DNA of 9,939 bases from Methanocalculus sp. (lineage in GTDB: Archaea > Halobacteriota > Methanomicrobia > Methanomicrobiales > Methanocorpusculaceae): NCBI RefSeq assembly GCF_030651615.1, contig NZ_JAUSCG010000210.1, positions 1-9,939 on the forward strand, in the 5' to 3' direction. How positions within the stretch are numbered: position 1 is the stretch's first letter; each line of letters opens with the position of its first letter. A program made the position numbers and the translations under genes. This document shows, one piece after another, positions 6,018 to 9,939 of the stretch. Below the pieces are notes generated by a model. The model was not told where the DNA came from. It was given only the letters and a program-made list of their open reading frames with translations, and made no database searches.

Positions 6018-7124
6018 ATGGTAGCTAAGGTATGGTTCGTCTCTTCTGAGGCGGGAAGATCCGGAGAGAGCGTTCAGGCAAAGGTCCTCCGGCTCCTTGA
6101 CGAGGCCGGATTCAAGGCGATCATTCCAGAGAATGGTCTTGTCGCCGTGAAAACCCATTTCGGAGAGGAGGGGTGCGACAGCTTCGTCTCGCCGCTCTAT
6201 ATCCGGCAGGTCATCTCGAAGGTGAAAGAAGCCGGAGGTATCCCGTTCCTCACCGATTCAAACACCCTTTACCGTGGGATGAGATATAATGCCGTATCTC
6301 ATCTCGCCCTTGCAATCCGGCATGGGTTTGGATCTGAAGTGACCGGTGCACCCATTCTCATTGCAGACGGCCTCCGGTCCCAAAATGAGATGATCGTCGG
6401 TATTTCTGGGGTGCATCTCCAGGAGACCCGTATCGCAGCAGGTATTGCAGAAGCCGATGCCCTCGTCGTCGTCTCGCACCTGAAAGGACATGCCGTCGCA
6501 GGGTTTGGTGGGGCGATCAAGAACCTTGCAATGGGGTGTGCATCAGCAGAAGGCAAACGCGAACAGCACCGGGCGATGCCCGCAATTGTCAGGGAGGAGG
6601 AGTGTGTCGGCTGCGGCGGCTGTGTCTCTGCATGTCAGGAGGGAGCGATCAGTTTTGAGGGATTCTCCAGAGTTGATCCCTACCGGTGTATCGGGTGTGG
6701 TATCTGCATTGAAAATTGCCCTGAAAATGCGATATATTTCGATTACGAGCGTGATGCAGCACCCCTGTCAGAGTACCTCGCTGAGTACGCCCTCGGTGCC
6801 GCCTCCCTCTTCCCCGGGAAGGTACTCTACCTGAACTTCCTCCTTCGGATCACCCCGGACTGCGACTGCGCACCCTTCAGTGACCGTCCGATCGTCCCGG
6901 ATATCGGGATCCTTGCCTCGACCGATCCCGTCGCGATCGATTCAGCAAGCCTGGATCTCGTCGACGGTCAGCAGGGATTTGCCGGGACAAGACTTGCAAA
7001 ACACCACGCTCCCGGGGAAGAGAAGTTCTCCGGTGTCTGGCCTAAACTTTCGATCCGGGCACAGATTCGTCATGGAGAACGGATCGGGCTTGGAAAAAGT
7101 GAGTATGAACTGATCAGGATCTGA
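6018..7124 (+). CDS. DUF362 family protein with two [4Fe-4S] ferredoxin motifs
   Basis: This 368-residue protein is a complete DUF362 protein (Pfam PF04015). Family markers are AVKTHFGEEG near the N-terminus, then LTDSNTLYRGMRYNAVSHL, ILIADGLRS, VVSHLKGHAVAGFGGAIKN and LAMGCAS. A dicluster ferredoxin insert contains CX2CX2CX3C at C196/C199/C202/C206, then a second CX2CX2CX3C followed by Pro at C224/C227/C230/C234, consistent with two [4Fe-4S] clusters. A conserved STDPVAIDSASLDLV follows near residue 300. DUF362 proteins are widespread in methanogens and anaerobes; they are presumed cytoplasmic electron-transfer or Fe-S proteins without a settled role. The frame is open back to 5841, but the family starts at MVAKVWFV, so I use ATG 6018. 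There is no Shine-Dalgarno sequence before it. The last 11 bases overlap the convergent thiC-like gene. Confidence 0.88.
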   Translation: MVAKVWFVSSEAGRSGESVQAKVLRLLDEAGFKAIIPENGLVAVKTHFGEEGCDSFVSPLYIRQVISKVKEAGGIPFLTDSNTLYRGMRYNAVSHLALAIRHGFGSEVTGAPILIADGLRSQNEMIVGISGVHLQETRIAAGIAEADALVVVSHLKGHAVAGFGGAIKNLAMGCASAEGKREQHRAMPAIVREEECVGCGGCVSACQEGAISFEGFSRVDPYRCIGCGICIENCPENAIYFDYERDAAPLSEYLAEYALGAASLFPGKVLYLNFLLRITPDCDCAPFSDRPIVPDIGILASTDPVAIDSASLDLVDGQQGFAGTRLAKHHAPGEEKFSGVWPKLSIRAQIRHGERIGLGKSEYELIRI

Positions 7125-8364
7125 ACTCGCGGGAGAGCGACTCCCGCATGATCTTAATTGCGCAGTATTCGCCGCACATCGAACAGGGCCCCTCATCCGG
7201 GACGGCTGCTGCGATCCGCTCCGGATCGATTGCATTTGCGATCTGGCCCTTCCAGTCAAGTTCTGCCCTGCATGCAGAGAGCTTTCCATCGGCAGCATCT
7301 GATCCGATCCGGATGGTATCGCCGATATGAGCAGCGATCCGAAACGCGATCAACCCTTCCCGAACCTCGTCTTCGGTCGGCAGACCGATATGTTCTGCTC
7401 GCGTGATGGCACAGAGGTAATCGGCACCGGCTGAGACGGCGACACTTGCACCAACAGCACCTGCAATATGGTCATGGCCAACTGCCCGGTCGGTCGCAAG
7501 GGGTCCGGCGACGAAGAGGGGGTAGGGTGCTACATCTTTGTATAATCGGACACATAAGGGGATGCGGTCTATCCTGACATGGCCCCCGCACCCTTCGATG
7601 ATCACCTGGACGCCTTCTCTATGAAACCGATCCGCTATCTCACTATTCTGTCTTCGCTCAAGGGCGGCGGCAGGATCTCCCCCATCGACGATACTGCCGC
7701 CACGCATGGTATTTCCGAGCGAAACGATGATCTCATGCTCTTTTACGATCTCGATCACTTCGTCGAAGTGCTCAATGAACGGATTCTCAGATTTCGTCCT
7801 GAGCATATAGGCAGCCGTCATCGAGCCCCCTTTTGAGACGACACCAAGGACCCGCTGACTCCTGCTGAGAGCTGACAGGGTCTTGTGATCGGTCATATGG
7901 AGGACGAAGGAGCTGACACCCTCCTCTGCCTGTTCTCTGAGGGTTCTGATGATCTGATCTGCATCAAGGTTGCCGAGTCCTCCGGCATCAATGACCGCCT
8001 GATAGATCGGAACGGTTGTTAAGGGGAGTTTTGTGTTCCGAAGGATGGCAGATCGGATCTCCCTGATATTTCCACCCATTGAGAGGTCTGTTAAGGTATC
8101 TGCACCGTACCGCTCGGCAATCTCAGCCTTTCGTACTTCTGCGGTGATATCTGATCGGACAGTCGAAGTACCGATATTGACATTCACCTTTGCAGAACAT
8201 CCTTTTCCGATCCCGACTGCGACATCCCCCCGTACCATGACAGTGGCACTACCATGGGCGAGCCTTTCGATGAGGATCTCAGGTTCAATCCCCTCTCTCT
8301 TCGCGGCAATTACAACGGCAGGAACGATACGACCGTCCCGTGCCTCTTCTATGATAGTCCTCAT
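7114..8364 (-). CDS. thiC: ThiC-family radical SAM protein (phosphomethylpyrimidine synthase or divergent paralogue)
   Basis: This 416-residue protein is homologous along its length to ThiC, the radical SAM enzyme that rearranges aminoimidazole ribotide (AIR) into the thiamine pyrimidine HMP-P. Present are KVNVNIGTS (59-67), GADTLTDLSMGGN (87-99), LPLTTVPIYQAV (113-124), VVSKGGS (175-181), GPLATD (287-292), the two expected zinc-ligand histidines in HDHI (His299) and AEHIGLP (His325), and a C-terminal CSMCGEYC cluster motif (C394, C397, C401). Several motifs differ from typical ThiC: EGCGGHV for EGPGHVP, NTMRGGS for DGLRPGS, RAVGHDH for IAPGYDH, LHMTD for the usual H-x-G segment. It may thus be a paralogue with another product from AIR. 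The frame extends to 8466, but ATG 8364 has GGAGG nine bases upstream and gives the expected MRTIIEEARDG start. The leader holds no TPP riboswitch that I can recognise. Confidence 0.85.
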   Translation of the reverse strand: MRTIIEEARDGRIVPAVVIAAKREGIEPEILIERLAHGSATVMVRGDVAVGIGKGCSAKVNVNIGTSTVRSDITAEVRKAEIAERYGADTLTDLSMGGNIREIRSAILRNTKLPLTTVPIYQAVIDAGGLGNLDADQIIRTLREQAEEGVSSFVLHMTDHKTLSALSRSQRVLGVVSKGGSMTAAYMLRTKSENPFIEHFDEVIEIVKEHEIIVSLGNTMRGGSIVDGGDPAAALERRQNSEIADRFHREGVQVIIEGCGGHVRIDRIPLCVRLYKDVAPYPLFVAGPLATDRAVGHDHIAGAVGASVAVSAGADYLCAITRAEHIGLPTEDEVREGLIAFRIAAHIGDTIRIGSDAADGKLSACRAELDWKGQIANAIDPERIAAAVPDEGPCSMCGEYCAIKIMRESLSREFRS

Positions 8365-8443
8365 CTGTTGGTTCCTCCGGTTTGCTGTACCTCTTTCTGT
8401 TGCCGATCCTGAATGAAGATGTGCATATCGGCGGGTGTTTGAG

Positions 8444-9939
8444 TTAGTATGTATCAGGTACTTCAATCATCTTAAATTTCCCAGATGGAACCCGTATCTC
8501 AAACCTTGCCCCTTCTCCGTATCTGCCGGTCTCTGAAATGGTGATCCCGGTGATCTCGAGGATCTCCCGCGTCAGGAAGAGACCAAAGCCGGTATTCTTA
8601 CCAACACCACGGGAGAAGATCCGCTCCTTCTGATCATCTGGGATACCAACGCCATCATCCTCCCAGATGATTGTCAGTTCGTCGTTCGAGAGTCGGCAGG
8701 AGATTGCTATCCGGGTTGCTCCTTCAGCATGCCGGATGGTATTGTCCATCAGATTTGAAAAGACCTTCTCAAGCATTGGGTCTGCAAGGAGTGAGATCCG
8801 GTTGCATTCATTCCTGATAGGAATCCGGTCATCTCCTCCTTTTCCGATCTGTTCTGAGAGATCAAGCCATATGGGCTCTGCGACCCCGAGTTTATCATAC
8901 TCGCGTGTGAACTCGATATGCCGCTGGATGGAGGAGGTTGCTTTTATCACCTCTTTGAGGTACCTCGCCTGTTTCGGATCAACACTCATCTCCTCGGCAA
9001 ATTCGAGGAATCCCTGAGCAGCCATGATATCATTGAGGATATCGTGGCGGGTGATGCTTGAGAGGATCTGGAGTTTCCTGTTTGTGAGATGGAGTGCATC
9101 CTCTGCAGCTTTCTGCTCGGTGATATCGATCCCAAACTCAATTGAACCGGTGATGTTACCGGAGTCGTCATAGACGGGACAGCCTTTCAGATGAAAGATT
9201 CTTCCATCAGGGATCCGGATCTCACCCTCTTCTATTGCTCCAACCTCCATCGATCTGACCACCGGACATTCGTCACAACGAGTGGTTCGTCCATGCCATA
9301 TCTCATAACAGCTGCGTCCGATCAGATCAGATTGCTTTTGGCCGACTGAATCCGCAGAGACGCGGTTTGCATACCGAACGGTCAGGTCAGCATTAATATA
9401 GGCAAGCATCACCGGCATCGCATCAAGGACGGTCGCTTTTTCCTCCTCTGATCGCCTCAGTGCCTCCTCAAATGCCTTCCGTTCAGTGATATCCCTGACA
9501 ACCGAGATGATGAGGTTGGTTTCACCTCGCCGCATCAGGCGTGAGCTTACCTCCACCGGGAAGGTGGTACCATCTTTCCTCTTCTGATCTGATTCAAAGA
9601 TGGCGCTTCCGTTTCTGAAGAGCTCATCCATCCGATCTCCTGCCTCCCTTCTGGCTTTCTCTCCGGCAATATCAATGACCGTTAATCTGAGCAGTTCGTC
9701 CCGGGTGTACCCAAGGCTCCTGCAGGCACGTCCATTCACCTCCAGAAACAGCCCTGGCATGCCATCCAAATCGATCTCATGGAGGAAGATCGCATCATTT
9801 GCTGTCTCGAAGAGGGCCAAAAATCGCTCCTTTTCATCTACTAAGAACTGATGGGAGGCTTTCAGTTCTTCAATCTGGAATCGGATCTCCTCTTCAGCAG
9901 CACTGAGCTGCTCATTTGCAGCTAAACGCTCGTCAAGTG
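8444..9939 (-). CDS. PAS-PAS sensor histidine kinase (N-terminus beyond the window)
   Basis: The visible 497 codons run off the window edge without a stop, so the gene is partial at its 5' end. Counting from the first visible codon, residues 1-38 form a charged coiled coil (AANEQLSAAEEEI, then IEELKASHQF). PAS 1 spans about 40-155 (FETANDAIFLHEID, NGRACRSLGYTRDEL, ending VVRDITERK). PAS 2 spans about 165-275 and contains cysteines C210, C221, C224 and C253. Dimerisation and phosphoacceptor residues lie around His298 (SSITRHDILND). The ATPase domain has the N box NLMDN (395-399), G1 EDDGVGIP, F box IFSRG and G2 NTGFGLF. All catalytic motifs look intact. No membrane helix is visible in this part, and no response regulator is nearby. 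It lies 79 bases upstream of the thiC-like gene on the same strand, so co-transcription is possible but unproven. Confidence 0.9.
   Translation of the reverse strand, partial: LDERLAANEQLSAAEEEIRFQIEELKASHQFLVDEKERFLALFETANDAIFLHEIDLDGMPGLFLEVNGRACRSLGYTRDELLRLTVIDIAGEKARREAGDRMDELFRNGSAIFESDQKRKDGTTFPVEVSSRLMRRGETNLIISVVRDITERKAFEEALRRSEEEKATVLDAMPVMLAYINADLTVRYANRVSADSVGQKQSDLIGRSCYEIWHGRTTRCDECPVVRSMEVGAIEEGEIRIPDGRIFHLKGCPVYDDSGNITGSIEFGIDITEQKAAEDALHLTNRKLQILSSITRHDILNDIMAAQGFLEFAEEMSVDPKQARYLKEVIKATSSIQRHIEFTREYDKLGVAEPIWLDLSEQIGKGGDDRIPIRNECNRISLLADPMLEKVFSNLMDNTIRHAEGATRIAISCRLSNDELTIIWEDDGVGIPDDQKERIFSRGVGKNTGFGLFLTREILEITGITISETGRYGEGARFEIRVPSGKFKMIEVPDTY

Noticed and set aside
8365..8466. 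34-residue N-terminal extension of the ThiC-like protein, and a TPP riboswitch in its leader
   Set aside because: The extension overlaps the kinase gene end and is unlike ThiC N-termini, whereas ATG 8364 has a good GGAGG. The leader lacks the conserved THI-box blocks.

Overview
The window looks like a chromosomal segment of a methanogenic euryarchaeon, most likely of the order Methanomicrobiales. The evidence is an archaeal translation initiation factor aIF-1A, archaeal pilin-like membrane proteins, a ferredoxin-type DUF362 protein, an archaeal ThiC-family protein and a PAS-rich histidine kinase of the kind common in these methanogens. The order assignment is inferred from the style of the sequence; no rRNA or methanogenesis gene is present.

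Layout. (1) 1-2081, plus strand: the end of a tightly packed operon of small pilin-like, single-N-terminal-helix proteins (five, the first cut by the window edge), with overlapping or near-overlapping genes. The order resembles the pseudopilin clusters that follow a GspE/GspF-type secretion ATPase and platform protein in halophilic archaea and methanogens. (2) 2091-2399, minus: aIF-1A, convergent with the pilin operon. (3) About 2400-5880: an accessory patch between housekeeping genes. It holds a pRiA4b ORF-3-like protein (minus), a divergently transcribed AlbA_2/RecG-like ATP-binding protein (plus), a very AT-rich spacer with a three-copy 16-bp direct repeat, and the wreck of a type I restriction specificity gene (hsdS) that has lost both target-recognition domains. 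No hsdM or hsdR is in view. (4) 6018-7124, plus: a DUF362 protein with two [4Fe-4S] cluster motifs. (5) 7114-8364, minus: a ThiC-family protein, overlapping the DUF362 gene tail to tail, with several altered active-site motifs. (6) 8444-9939, minus: a PAS-PAS histidine kinase whose N-terminus lies beyond the window.

How they work together. The pilin-like proteins probably form one surface filament or secretion pseudopilus. The AlbA_2 gene and the hsdS remnant fit the residue of a decayed type I restriction-modification locus, where AlbA_2/HATPase genes often sit. The DUF362, ThiC-like and kinase genes show no obvious shared pathway.

Points most worth a second look: two genes (a pilin-like gene and aIF-1A) appear to start with CTG behind a good Shine-Dalgarno sequence; the ThiC homologue departs from the usual catalytic motifs; and the AT-rich repeat region lies next to the broken hsdS. 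I did not find a convincing complete new system in the window.
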